From Undaria pinnatifida (Eukaryota > Sar > Phaeophyceae > Laminariales > Alariaceae): DNA of 64,000 nt. A model generated the notes under the pieces. It was not told the origin of the DNA. It was given only the letters and a program-made list of their open reading frames with translations, and made no database searches. The stretch covers positions 4,676,000 to 4,739,999 of the forward strand of contig JABAKD010000029.1 in the NCBI GenBank assembly GCA_012845835.1. The letters are read 5' to 3'. Numbering within the stretch: position 1 is the first letter of the stretch; the number at the start of each line of letters is the position of its first letter. Shown here piece after piece: positions 1 through 11,200 of this stretch. The translations under genes were made by a program, and so were the position numbers.

Positions 1-140
1 AATTTGCCCCTCCTCCTCCCAGCATCCTCTCCGGGGGTGGCAATAATCGTATACATTTTCAACGTCTTCTTCACGCCCCGATGGCGGCATCGGGGATCAT
101 CTTCCTACGTCTCTAACCCATGCACCGGTATTCCGATCAT
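1..140 (+). repeat. Direct repeat, copy 1 (cut by window edge)
   Basis: This block recurs at 3236-3374 in the same orientation with only scattered substitutions. It begins with a CT-rich stretch followed by a GGGGGTGGCAATAAT-like segment and ends at TTCCGATCAT. The two copies lie 3235 bp apart and bracket the degraded reading frames at 223-1431, so they could be terminal repeats of one element or an old segmental duplication. The left boundary is unknown because the window starts here. Confidence 0.85.
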
Positions 141-222
141 GCTAGCGTTTGACATTGTAATCAAGTCAACGGACGCTGGTGCTTGGGTTGGAAAGAGGTA
201 GAGGATAGATCTTCCTTCACTT

Positions 223-633
223 TTGGCATTTTCCCTGGAGCAACTAGATATCATACAGGCCCACATCGACCAAAACCTAAGCGAGCAGCAAGCAGGCCAC
301 CAGCAATCCCGACATGAACAAGCCGCAACCCGAGCACGAGAGGAGCCAGCGAACATGAGTACGCCAGCACAGGACGAGGAATCCAGGAGCGGCGATGACT
401 TCGCTGACCGAATCGCGCAGGGTGTGACAAGCGCTCTCAGAGGAATCCCGGCGCAGGGGCAGCATATAGGCTATATGAGGGAAGCCACCATGACATGGAA
501 GGCCCCACAAGAATCGAAATGTGAAAGTCCGTGCCACAGCAGCAAGAACCGTGGGGGCTTGGAAAGTCTACAGGGACGCAAACCGCTACAAGGCAAGTTC
601 CCAAGGATCAGCGCCGGGCCAGGAAAGACCTAG
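223..633 (+). CDS. Hypothetical ORF, Gln/Glu-rich N-terminal part
   Basis: I do not recognise this 136-residue frame. Its first two thirds are hydrophilic and rich in Gln, Glu, Ala and Arg, and could form a helix or coiled coil (about residues 5-50). A short segment near residues 60-90 resembles ordinary globular protein, and after that the composition deteriorates. The frame entered at 521 looks like an equally good continuation, so a frameshift near 520 is possible. It sits between the two direct-repeat copies, which suggests that it belonged to a mobile element. An intact gene is unlikely. Confidence 0.25.
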   Translation: MAFSLEQLDIIQAHIDQNLSEQQAGHQQSRHEQAATRAREEPANMSTPAQDEESRSGDDFADRIAQGVTSALRGIPAQGQHIGYMREATMTWKAPQESKCESPCHSSKNRGGLESLQGRKPLQGKFPRISAGPGKT

Positions 634-660
634 GACCAGCGCGTTCCAGACACAGGGACG

Positions 661-1431
661 CCTTGAGAGCATGGAGGCGCTTGGGGTCTTGCTGTTTGGT
701 GGCACGAGCAGCAGCTCACAAAACAGACGTTTTGGACTGCCGGAATATTCGATGAAATAGAGGGCGACATTCTGGAGGCGAGAGATGTTGCTTTTGTTAT
801 GGGTTATTTGGATGAAGAGGAGGCGGGGGCGGCAGAACAGGAGCGTCTGCCGCCGGGGCCACCGCCCCCACCGCCACAATCGACACCGCCGCCGCATCTT
901 CTCCCGCCCGCGAAGGAAGCGAAACAGCTCCCGCTTGAACAGAACGGAGCAAAGGAGTAAGAGCGAGTTTGTTTTTGGGAAGGGCTGGGAGACGTGGATG
1001 ACGAGCAATGGTGGAACAACATGGTGATAGCTGAGCTGGGGGTGGTGGAAAAGCAGCAGCAGGGATCACAGCCGGCGGCCTGGCTTGACGAGGACGATGA
1101 TACCGGTGGAGAACAGCCGATATCGTCGTTGCCGAGGGGAGCTTTATCGGGTACACATCTGACGTTCTCGTGTCCGGCCGTCGTTGACGGTATGCACTGT
1201 CAAGCCGGCCATGCGCAACGTGGGCGGAAATTTCAGACGGTGGCGCAGGAGGGTGGAGAACAGGAGAGTCGAAGGCTTGGTGGTGGATTAGGGTTCGGAT
1301 TCTTCGTGGGGACCGAGGAGGAGTATGGACGGCGGAGAAGGCGCTGTCCCATACGAGAGCGTCTACGTGAGAAAGAGAAGACAATCGCCTGCCGCAAGAG
1401 CTCATGCTCAAAAAGGCGCGTATTGTTTTGA
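661..1431 (+). pseudogene. Degraded acidic reading frame with one in-frame stop
   Basis: This is the same frame as 223-633. It is open from about 661 to 957, broken by TAA at 958-960, then open again to 1431. The first part is acidic with a poly-proline stretch (roughly 840-890). The second part starts with an Asp/Glu/Trp-rich segment near 990 and ends in an Arg/Glu/Lys-rich tail near 1320-1430. I recognise no family. The composition (acidic block, proline block, basic tail) looks like coding sequence rather than noise, but the stop and the lack of a good start argue for a relic. A pyrimidine-rich tract ending in CAG at about 1450 resembles a splice acceptor just downstream. Confidence 0.3.
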
Positions 1432-3235
1432 AATATTTTTTTGTCTTGCAGATTCGGGATTTTGTTCGGTTCTTGGTTTGGTATTAAAGTTGGTATTATG
1501 AGGCATTGCTGTGTGTTCACCCCCAGTAGCTAGTAAGCATAATACTGCTGTTGTGCTCCTAAATCGGGCACTTTTACAATGGTGGCGTTACGTATTTTGG
1601 ATGTTGGGGTGCAAGAATGCAATACCTGGTATGTGAAGTTGAGATTAATTGATTGACGTACATTGCTGGTAGAATGCTTGATGAGAAATTCAATTTGAGA
1701 AAGGACATATTTGTCTTGAACAGGTAGAGTAGGTAGGTATGTATGATGAATGCTGGCTTCCAGAGTTTGTTGAAGAAGCACATGTCCTAATCACGGTGTC
1801 CTGTAATACCAACGCATGTTGAGAGCTTGGTATGGACAAAACCAGAGCGAAACTTATTGGACAAAATGTGTCTTGACTCCGGAATGGAGGAGTTATATCA
1901 TAGCTTATTTTTTTTCGTCGAAGGCAAACCTCTTGAACTTTGTTTGAATTGGAGCATGGTACTTTTGAGTTTGCAGGAATGTAGGATGGCGTGATTGTAT
2001 CAGCGCTGATTTTTTTTCTGTCAACTCTGTTGGTACAGGTCGCAAGGTATCGGGTTCGTGTCTCGTTTAGCGGACACGTCGATTCAAAATCTGTGCACTT
2101 GGACTGATGATCAGATTGATGGTGATTTACTGTAGAGTGGGGGAGATATTGGTTTTGAATTTTCGACGCTGCCATTTATTCGGGTTTCGGATTTGTGACT
2201 GGTCCATGTCCGGGGGATGTTAGATATGTGCTCGTAGAATAAGGGAACGACATTTTATTTTCGGGATAAATGTATTAGATGTAGAGGCACTCCTATCAAG
2301 GCAGACATGCAAGCAGGGGGTGTAAAATATCTAATACTTGCAGCCTGCCCGATGAGCCGTAAAGGTTTGTAATCTACGGACACATGATTCATGATTCAGG
2401 TATGTACGAGCGATATAGGACATATAGCGATAGGAGGTGTTAGGTGCTCCTACAGCAATGACGTAGGAGATATTTAATATCGTGGGTTATGGAGTGTCTG
2501 CCGTTGGAGTAGTATCTCCTACTTATGGTGTCTGGTATCGCATAAATTCCTTTTATGCTTCTAGACCTAGGTAGGGCGAGATGCACGTCAAAACGACAAT
2601 AGTATCATAAGGGGGGATGTGAGAAGTTAGGATATCATGGTTCGATTTGTGGAACCGCATTGCATCCAAAATATGTACGATGGGGTATTGTGTTCGGGGC
2701 CATTCGCCGTCTAAGGAATAGTGTGGTTGTTGGGGAGATACGCCGTCAAAGGTATTGTGTGAATCATGATAGGAACATTTATAACTGTATTGCAGTATGT
2801 GGCATGTTATGTTAGAAGGGCATGAATATTTCATCCTGCGAACTATCCATGGGGAAGCGTTCCTATGTATTTGTGTGGTACGTACGTGACCTACGGAGCC
2901 ACCAGTAGCAACATTTACTGGTGCGTGATATAAGTTGTTATTGTATGATACACGTAAGAACAGTTGCTCGTGTGCCACATACATCGTCATCGAATATATG
3001 GTACAATAAGAAACGGATTATGCACATTTGCATATATACTCTCATACGCACGTATTGGGAGACTGAAGTATGGTATGTAAGGTAGGGTCAGTATGTATGG
3101 CTTAGCCGCGTGAGTGTATTGTGTGGTACGATATAATTATCTAAGTATGGGACGAGAGCGCTTGTTGCTATTTATGGTTCGGGGACGAGGCGAGCTTGGG
3201 AGAGGGAGGGCCTCTCTTGGTCACTTCCGACTTCC
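1432..3235. other. Non-coding stretch, no recognisable gene
   Basis: The sequence is AT-leaning and has only short random frames. I see no tRNA, rRNA or clear repeat array in it. GTATG/TATGG-rich wording is common from 2380 to 3150 but does not resolve into a regular tandem repeat by eye. Confidence 0.6.
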
Positions 3236-3374
3236 AATTTGCCCCTCCTCCTCCCAGCATCCTCTCCGGGGGTGGCAATAATAATATACATTTTCAAAGT
3301 CTTCTGCACGCCCCGATGGCGACATCGAGGGTCATCTTCCTACGTCTCTATCCCATGCACCGGTATTCCGATCA
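3236..3374 (+). repeat. Direct repeat, copy 2
   Basis: This is the second copy of the 1-140 block. It starts with AATTTGCCCCTCC and ends at TTCCGATCAT, after which the two copies diverge completely. Differences from copy 1 are substitutions in the 3280-3350 part, with one base of length change overall. The sharp loss of similarity after TTCCGATCAT gives a defined right edge for the repeated unit. Confidence 0.85.
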
Positions 3375-3489
3375 TTCCAATCGCTGCTGCTCTGTGTTTG
3401 TGTATTTTTTTCAGAATTCGCGATCTTAATGCTTCCAAGATGGCAATCGAGAAGGTTTTGCCGTTCAGCTTCTTCCCGACTGGTTCGAC

Positions 3490-3795
3490 GTGGCGGGAGC
3501 TGATGGGGCTGCTCGCGTCCAACACGACACACTTTCCGCCGCTTTCTTGTCGGCGCATCAAAAGCACCTTCTTGTGGAGATGTACGTCGCTACAAAAGCC
3601 AGTGGTTCATGGCAGAATGGCGGCACTTTTGGTTTTGTGGTTGTGTCCTCATTGTACATACACATTGTTGGGGTCTCTTCTCTCCTCTTTCTTGTATCTT
3701 CAAAACCAATAATATACATAGAAATCGGTCAATTTCTTTTTACCCATAAAAACCCAGCACACCCAGTGTCCGTGCCGATTCAATTTTCTTTGTAA
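3490..3795 (+). CDS. Hypothetical ORF, exon-like segment
   Basis: This is a 101-residue frame whose residues 1-50 look like real protein: mixed charged and hydrophobic residues, a Trp, and an NGGTF motif. Residues 50-75 are a run of hydrophobic residues that could be a membrane helix or simply AT-rich intron translated through. It lies directly after the second direct-repeat copy and about 350 bp before the possible transposase scrap at 4141, so it may be another exon of the same relic. I do not recognise the family. Confidence 0.22.
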   Translation: MAGADGAARVQHDTLSAAFLSAHQKHLLVEMYVATKASGSWQNGGTFGFVVVSSLYIHIVGVSSLLFLVSSKPIIYIEIGQFLFTHKNPAHPVSVPIQFSL

Positions 3796-4140
3796 TCTTT
3801 TGTCCTATTTATAGAGAAGAGAGCTCTTCTGCGGCCACAGAAAGATGATACTGTTCGTATGTATGCGTATAGTCTACACTCGTACGTACAACACATCTAC
3901 AAAGTCAGTTTTGATGATTAACTTTTTCGGCATATAAGTTTTAAGAAGAGACCCTTACGAATAGGTAATAACATTTTTTTGTACAGCCGATAATAATGCG
4001 TTTCGCAATTCACTACTGATCATATAGCTGGTACCAGGTATTTAATATTATCATATTCTAACTGTAGTTCAGTAATGATACATACAAGCTAAGGCATAAA
4101 CGTCGTCTTTATTTCCTCGACAACTGCCGCCGTCTTCGCA

Positions 4141-4248
4141 GGTGGTTGTCGGTAACATGCAGGAGGAGATCAAGAAGGCCACGCTCGCCATCATCCACTA
4201 CGGGCTGGACCTGTGGACTTGCAAGGTCGCTGGTCGACATGGGATTTA
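4141..4248 (+). pseudogene. Possible hAT-like transposase fragment
   Basis: About 35 codons read as a Glu/Lys-rich helix followed by a LDLWTCK motif and then a stop at 4246-4248. hAT-superfamily transposases carry a D-x-W-T-S/C-K motif around the first catalytic Asp, which is the basis of this call. A pyrimidine-rich tract ending in GCAG lies immediately upstream and could be a splice acceptor. No second Asp, catalytic Glu or terminal inverted repeat was found nearby, so this is at best a scrap. The match is short and could be chance. Confidence 0.25.
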
Positions 4249-5214
4249 ACGAGGCCTGAATAAGGCTGGGGGGCGGGAGGGGCTGGGGCTACTGTTGATA
4301 TTAACTTGGAGCAGTAGCATCTGTTCGTGTTTAATTCGCCTCCAAGCGAAACTGCTGTTCTTGCTGCAGCTATACACTATACTACCGTAAATTGGTATTC
4401 GCGTGTTTTTTTTTTTAGTTTTGTTGGTGGGATACAGTACGAAGTAACGTTTGCGTTTGTTGTTGTAAGCTCAAAAAAGTTGGAATTCAGTGGGCCTCCT
4501 TGTATAGTAGTTGGAACCCGTTGGGCCTTTTTGTAGAGTTTTTTATATGATAATGTATATGGAGCCTGGCCTCTCACGGAGTCCTGGTGTCGCAGTGGAG
4601 AGGGCGGTCCCGGAGGCCTGGTGCTCGTCGCAGATCGGAAGTCGAAGCGGAGAGGGCGTCGCAGAGCTGAAGTCGCAGCGGAGAGGGCGTCGAGGTGATG
4701 AGGTCCCTTGACGATGGTCTTCACAGCGGACACACGCTGTAACCTTTCTTTCTTAGATATATCAAGGAGATGCTAAAGCTAGAGTGACGGTGGCCTTATG
4801 CCCTCTCGTCATGCAGCGGGATCATCGTTCGGTGGCTGACCTTCTGGGGACGGGTCAACGCCGTCTATGACGGGTGACACCGCTCGCGACCCAGGATCGT
4901 ACATTGCCTGACTGGTGACGTGCCCTCTCGAGCATACGTGTACGAGATCTACGATAGGTATCTACGACCCTGTCTTCCACATCATCCCCCTCTGTATTCG
5001 CTGGAAGCCCATCTTAGCTAGGGATGGTATTGTAGCGGTCATTGGGGGGATGACAATTTTAGGAAACGGGGAGTCGATTTGTCGGATCGAGACACAGAAG
5101 CTGCTATATGCGTGCATCCACTCCTTATAACTGACGTGTTTAGTAAACACGGGTGTGAAACACCGGTCCAGCAAAGATGTTTACATTTTCGAGCTTGCAT
5201 GCTGACAGCGTATA
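4249..5214. other. Intergenic stretch, nothing recognised
   Basis: Only short random frames occur. A GGAGAGGGCG-containing phrase is repeated three times between 4595 and 4695. The right end runs into the copia LTR. Confidence 0.5.
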
Positions 5215-6047
5215 CAGGAGTTGTGTGTAGTAGGTAGGTACGTGTGGCGCCCCGGTGGTGGTGTAGGTGAAGAAAGAAGGCCGAATAGCCGGTGATCGGT
5301 AAGCACGAACTACTAACTAAGGCGGGTGTGATAACTCGATTCACGTGTGTGGTGGAGCGTGATAGCTCAGGTGTGATAACCCAGAAATGGAACTCGGAAC
5401 TGTGGCGTGGTAGCCGGGATGTAAATACACAGGCGTGGTAGCCGTGCAGTGGTGAAGGCGTGATAGCCCGTGCAGTATAGATGGGGGCGTGGTAGCCCTT
5501 GGCGTGGTAGCCGTAAAAGAAGACACATAATACACAAGATGAAGGCATGAATAGAGTCGAAAAGTTAAGTGATATTATTCGGGCAAATAAAAACCCACAA
5601 CACAAAATCCCATTGTGGAAATCCATCCCGCACATATACGAAACCCCAATAAATTTCCGGATCCATTTTTCCGACGGATTCTTGTTTGCAATCTGGCAAT
5701 GGAGTGAGTACGTCCGACAGCCCCTCCACTCGCAACATTGATATGCATTATCCAGACAACGTTGTAAAACGTACATTCCCAAATACCAAAATACTGCAGA
5801 GGTTTCTTTACTCAAGTCCGGAACACAAACAAAAACGTTGCATTTGCAAAAACACTCAAATCCATTCTCATCGCATCCATGGCCATAAAAAGTCAAACAC
5901 GTTTCACTATTTTCCATCGATCACTATGAATGCAAGTCCTTGAACCCTAATTCCCATACATCAGAAAACAAAACAAAGAAACACATGAGAATTGAAAATT
6001 CAGAAAGTCAAACACTATCGGAGAGAGAAATCACATCAAATTCATCA
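5215..6047 (-). repeat. Copia-family LTR (3' LTR of the minus-strand relic)
   Basis: Read on the minus strand, the LTR starts with TG at 6047, directly after the purine-rich GGGGGATAG that overlaps the RNase H terminus. The stretch from about 5750 down to 5220 is homologous to 44230-44780 on the plus strand, which shows it is a mobile repeat end. Between 5290 and 5520 it holds about nine variants of GGCTAYCACGCC spaced 15-40 bp apart. The inner boundary is set by the polypurine tract. The outer boundary near 5215 is approximate, and no target duplication could be identified because the 5' LTR is missing. Confidence 0.7.
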
Positions 6048-6662
6048 CTATCCCCCGGTGAAATTCAAACTCCCCCTCAGGTAACGCCTTGGTGAGAAGG
6101 TCAGCATGCTGGTACTGCGACGCTACGTGGATGATTTTGATCTCCTTCCTTTCTACCAGTTCCCTCAAAAAGTGGTGCCTCACGTCAATGTGCTTCGAGT
6201 TCGAGTTCGAAATCGGGTGCTTTGCGATTTGGATGGCACCCTCGTTATCATCACAAATGGCTATGCACGGCATCCTTGCCTTCGGCAACATAATACACCA
6301 AACCTGCCTCAAAAACAAAATCTCCTTCCCCATGTTCGACATAGCCACATACTCCGCCTGAGTAGTCGAGAGAGTCACCCACTTCTGCGTCTTGGAGTGC
6401 CACGACACAGGCCTCCCCGCACACATCACTACCCCGCCGACACGCTTCTCCTGTCCGTACTGCGCGAAGCATAGTCGGCATCTGCGAACGAAATCAAACT
6501 AATTCCCGTCAACGTCCTCTTTTGAAAGGAACTCTCAAAATAGCTCGCCCTCATTGCATACCCTAGTACACTACGTGCCGCTTTCCAGTGGATCAGGTTC
6601 GGTGCGCTGCAATACCTTGCTACTGCCCTCACTGAATTCGCGATATCCGGCCTGGTCAACAA
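6031..6662 (-). pseudogene. pol (fragment): Copia RNase H domain and end of reverse transcriptase
   Basis: The frame 6429-6031 is intact and gives the C-terminal copia RNase H. It shows the SWHSKTQ entry, a STTQAEYVA motif with the conserved Glu, a CDDNEGAIQIA motif with a catalytic-type Asp, a KHIDVRHHFLRE motif, and a HADLLTKALPEGEF tail. These are the standard copia RNase H signatures. The preceding frame 6662-6429 carries LTRPDIANSVRAVARY and ADADYA, the segment that joins RT to RNase H, but in another frame, so at least one frameshift separates them. The last codons overlap the LTR start and its polypurine tract, a common copia arrangement. Loss of frame makes it inactive. Confidence 0.92.
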
Positions 6663-7500
6663 GGCAATTCACAGAGGCGGAACGATCTACTATCGGAAAG
6701 GAAACAGAACATTCGGCTCGTCAACATCAAGATCCCAAAGCCTCCAAATTGTAGATATCGGGACAGCGTTGCCCCATTCCACACCATACTTCTCTCCCAA
6801 TTCTTCCGTGTACGTCTGTTGCGAAATAGTCTCTCTGTCTCTATCGTAATAGCACCCCCAGTACCACTTGAGCTCGCCCAACTACTTAACTGGAACGAGA
6901 CGTCCGAGATTCTTACCGAACTGATCACACCTTCCTTTCTTTTCCACGGCAAAAAAATCATCAACATGCACCACTAGGTGCATCGCTACTTCCCCCCCTT
7001 CAACCAAACGAAAAACACACGAATCAGTTAAGCGCTGCACAAACCCCAAAGCCAAAATACACTTCCTCAGCAATGCATACTACTGCCTGGATGCCTGTCT
7101 CAAACCATAAAGACTCTTGCTCAACTTCACAACCTTCCCTGACAACGAACCACACCCTTCTGGCAATCGCATGGAGACATCGTCGGCAAGAACTACCCTC
7201 ACAAAAGCCTGGTTTATATCGAAATGACACAACTCTAGGTCATGCTCACACGCCAACGCAGCCAACAAACGGACACTGGACGAAGCAACAGTAGGCGCGT
7301 ACAAATTTCCAAAGTCAACGTACCCTCTCTGCATGTCACCCCTAGCTGCAAGTCTTGCCTTCGCTTTCGTAGACCAACCGAATTGATCGACCTTTCAATC
7401 AAAAATGAGCTTGCTACTGATCACGTTGTCTATTCGTTGCTACTCGTCAACCATTTCGAACGCCTCTGCTTCAAGTAAACCGAACTCTTCACGCTTAGCC
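6663..7500 (-). pseudogene. pol (fragment): Copia reverse transcriptase, frameshifted
   Basis: Read from right to left, the pieces give the copia RT in order. These are a KAKARLAARG motif near 7345, then YAPTVASSSVRLLAALA (about 7300) and FDINQAFVR with the first catalytic Asp. Next comes SKSLYGLRQASR (about 7090), followed by LVVHVDDFFAV near 6970, which holds the catalytic Asp pair in a HVDD variant of the usual YVDD. LGELKWYWG near 6880 follows. Stops lie at about 7077 and 6885 and frames change several times. The catalytic aspartates survive but the reading frame does not. This is the RT of the same relic as the RNase H and integrase. Confidence 0.9.
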
Positions 7501-8229
7501 GCGTCCATGAACTGTACGCCATGCTCATCGTCAGGCGCCTCCCTGAACGTCTTGGGTACGCGGGGATCCTTTGCGTGGCAGAGGGGCACGTCGGGCCGCA
7601 GGTGAGGGGCGCATCTTGCGAAGAGCTGCGTCGACATACTCCCGCGTGGCGAGGCGCGACACAAACCCGAGCGGCACTCCCCGCCCGGACGGCCCAAGCG
7701 ACCAATAGCTACCCCCGCCTCCCCCGCGCCCGTGGTCTCGTATGACGGTGCGCCTTTGCTCTCCTCCACGCCCCCCGACCCCGCATGCTGCTTGCCTCCG
7801 CCCCCCAGCTAACCAGATGCGTCCCCCTGCAGGAGCACTCGTTACGCGTTCAGGGCCCCTCGGTTGGCCAGCAGCGACAGCAGCACATCCTCTCCCGCAT
7901 GAGATAGGAGTCCTACCCCGTGGTCGAACGACGTCGCCTCCGGCAGCGGCGTAGAGACGGCATCTTCCGGCACGCCTGAAAGATGACGCCCCTCCGACCT
8001 GGTCCTTCCCGGCACGCGCTTGTCGCCCCTCTCGCCCAGCATCCTCGTTGCGTGGGGGGTGAGGGGCGAGGAATATTCTGCGACGACCAGCGGCGGCTGT
8101 CTCCTCCTCTACGTCCGCGGGGCCGGTGTCGCCGCCGGTGATGGTGATGACGATGTCATCGAGGCAGCGTTCTCGATGGAAGAGGGAGACCACTCCGGCA
8201 TCGGCGAACATGCGGCAGGCGGTGTGTGA
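7501..8229 (-). pseudogene. pol (fragment): Linker between copia integrase and RT (array-proximal part)
   Basis: The minus frame 7769-7440 ends in a segment near 7540-7440 that fits the copia RT entry (KTFREA, then DAAKREEF and FEMVDE). Further upstream it is low-complexity and rich in Gly, Arg, Ala and Pro, as copia integrase-RT linkers often are. Its frame is the same as the 'PPPAHSPSAH' frame of the adjacent array (end coordinates 7334, 7769 and 8741 share one phase). One TAG at 8109-8111 interrupts that frame. This links the array to the copia polyprotein rather than to a separate gene. Confidence 0.65.
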
Positions 8230-11200
8230 ACGCTGGGTGAGTATTCAGGCGGCGGACCGGCAGTGACGGGCGGCATACCAGTCGGTCCGGGCAGTGGCGA
8301 GGTGTGAGCGCTGGGTGAGTGCGCGGGCGGGAAATCGGCAGCGACGAGCGGCATACCAGTCGGTCCGGGCAGTGGCGAGGTGTGAGCGCTGGGTGAGTGC
8401 GCGGGCGGCGGACCGGCAGCGGCGGGCGGCATAGCTGTCGGTCCGGGCAGCGGCGAGGTGGCTGCTGAAGACGGCGTACCGACAGAGGCGGGCGGCTTCG
8501 AGCGAAGGGGGTGAGAGCTGGATGAGTGCGCGGGCATCGGACCGGCAGTGGCGGGCACCATACCGGTCGGTCCGGGCGGTGGCGAGGTGTGAGCGCTGGG
8601 TGAGTGCGCGGGCGGGAGACCGGCAGCGACGGGCGGCATACCAGTCGGTCCGGGCAGTGGCGAGGTGTGAGCGCTGGGTGAGTGCGCGGGCGGCGGACCG
8701 GCAGCGGCGGGCGACATAGCAGTCGGTCCGGGCGGCAGCAAGGTGTGAGCGCTGGGTTAATGCGCGGACGGCGATGATGACGATTGCAGCGGTGGTGGCG
8801 GCCAGGTGGCGGCTGAAGACGGCGTACCGGCAGAGGCGGGTGGCTTCGAGCGAAGGGTGTGATCGCTGGGGGAGTGCGCAGGCGGCGGACCGGCAGTGGT
8901 GGGCACCATACCGGTCGGTCCGGGCGGTGGCGAGGCGTGAGCGCTGGGGGAGTGCGCGGGCGGTGGACCGGCAGTGGCGGGCGGCACACCAGTCGGTCCG
9001 TGCGGTGGCGAAGTTTGAGCGCTGGGTGAGTGCGCGGGCGGCGGACCGGCAGCGGCGGGCGGCATAGCTGTCGGTCCGGGCAGCGGCGAGGTGGCTGCTG
9101 CAGACGGCGTACCGACAGAGGCGGGCGGCTTCGAGCGAAGGGGGTGAGAGCTGGATGAGTGCGCGGGCATCGGACCGGCAGTGGCGGGCACCATACCGGT
9201 CGGTCCGGGCGGTGGCGAGGTGTGAGCGCTGGGTGAGTGCGCGGGCGGGAGACCGGCAGCGGCGGGCGGCATACCAGTCGGTCCGGGCAGTGGCGAGGTG
9301 TGAGCGCTGGGTGAGTGCGCGGGCGGCGGACCGGCAGCGGCGGGCGACATAGCAGTCGGTCCGGGCGGCAGCAAGGTGTGAGCGCTGGGTTAATGCGCGG
9401 ACGGCGATGATGACGATTGCAGCGGTGGTGGCGGCCAGGTGGCTGCTGAAGACGGCGTACCGGCAGAGGCGGGTGGCTTCGAGCGAAGGGTGTGATCGCT
9501 GGGGGAGTGCGCAGGCGGCGGACCGGCAGTGGTGGGCACCATACCGGTCGGTCCGGGCGGTGGCGAGGCGTGAGCGCTGGGGGAGTGCGCGGGCGGTGGA
9601 CCGGCAGTGGCGGGCGGCACACCAGTCGGTCCGTGCGGTGGCGAGGTTTGAGCGCTGGGTGCGTGCGCGGGCGGCGGACCGGCAGCGACGGGCGGCATAG
9701 CTGTCGGTCCGGGCAGCGGCGAGGTGGCTGCTGCAGACGGCGTACCGACAGAGGCGGGCGGCTTCGAGCGAAGGGGGTGAGAGCTGGATGAGTGCGCGGG
9801 CATCGGACCGGCAGTGGCGGGCACCATACCGGTCGGTCCGGGCGGTGGCGTGGTGTGAGCGCTGGGTGAGTGCGCGAGCGGGAGACCGGCAGCGGCGGGC
9901 GGCATACCAGTCGGTCCGGGCAGTGGCGAGGTGTGAGCGCTGGGTGAGTGCGCGGGCGGCGGACCGGCAGCGGCGGGCGACATAGCAGTCGGTCCGGGCG
10001 GCAGCAAGGTGTGAGCGCTGGGTTAATGCGCGGACGGCGATGATGACGATTGCAGCGGTGGTGGCGGCCAGGTCGCTGCTGAAGACGGCGTACCGGCAGA
10101 GGCGGGTGGCTTCGAGCGAAGGGTGTGATCGCTGGGGGAGTGCGCAGGCGGCGGACCGGCAGTGGCGGGCACCATACCGGTCGGTCCGGGCGGTGGCAAG
10201 GTGTGAGCGCTGGGGGAGTGCGCGGGCGGTGGACCGGCAGTGGCGGGCGGCACCCCAAGCGGTCCGGGTGGTGGCGAGGTGTGAGCGCTGGGTGAGTGCG
10301 CGGGCGGCGGACCGGCAGCGGCGGGCGGCATAGCTGTCGGTCTGGGCAGCGGCGAGGTGTGAGCGCTGGGTGAGTGCGCGGGAGGCGGACGGGCACCGGC
10401 GGGCGGCATAGCAGTCGGTCCGGGCGGCGGCGAGGTGGCTGCTGCAGACGGCGTACCGACAGAGGCGGGCGGCTTTGAGCGAAGGGTGTGAGCGCGGGAT
10501 GAGTGCGCGGGCGGCGGACCGGCAGTGGCGGGCACCATACTGGTCGGTCCGGGCTGTGGCGAGGTGTGAGCGCTGGGTGAGTGCGCGGGCATCGGACCGG
10601 CAGTGGCGGGCACCATACCGGTCGGTCCGGGCGGTGGCGAGGTGTGAGCGCTGGGTGAGTGCGCGGGCGGGAGACCGGCAGCGGCGGGCGGCATACCAGT
10701 CGGTCCGGGCAGTGGCGAGGTGTGAGCGCTGGGTGAGTGCGCGGGCGGCGGACCGGCAGCGGCGGGCGACATAGCAGTCGGTCCGGGCGGCAGCAAGGTG
10801 TGAGCGCTGGGTTAATGCGCGGACGGCGATGATGACGATTGCAGCGGTGGTGGCGGCCAGGTGGCTGCTGAAGACGGCGTACCGGCAGAGGCGGGTGGCT
10901 TCGAGCGAAGGGTGTGATCGCTGGGGGAGTGCGCAGGCGGCGGACCGGCAGTGGTGGGCACCATACCGGTCGGTCCGGGCGGTGGCGAGGCGTGAGCGCT
11001 GGGGGAGTGCGCGGGCGGTGGACCGGCAGTGGCGGGCGGCACACCAGTCGGTCCGTGCGGTGGCGAGGTTTGAGCGCTGGGTGCGTGCGCGGGCGGCGGA
11101 CCGGCAGCGACGGGCGGCATAGCTGTCGGTCCGGGCAGCGGCGAGGTGGCTGCTGCAGACGGCGTACCGACAGAGGCGGGCGGCTTCGAGCGAAGGGGGT

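Noticed and set aside
4377-4733. Minus-strand 118-codon frame
   Set aside because: Its translation is low-complexity and tied to a small GGAGAGGGCG repeat, with no recognisable domain.
5039-5917. 292-codon minus frame across the LTR as a gene
   Set aside because: It lies in an LTR that recurs at 44 kb, and its translation follows the GGCTAYCACGCC repeats.
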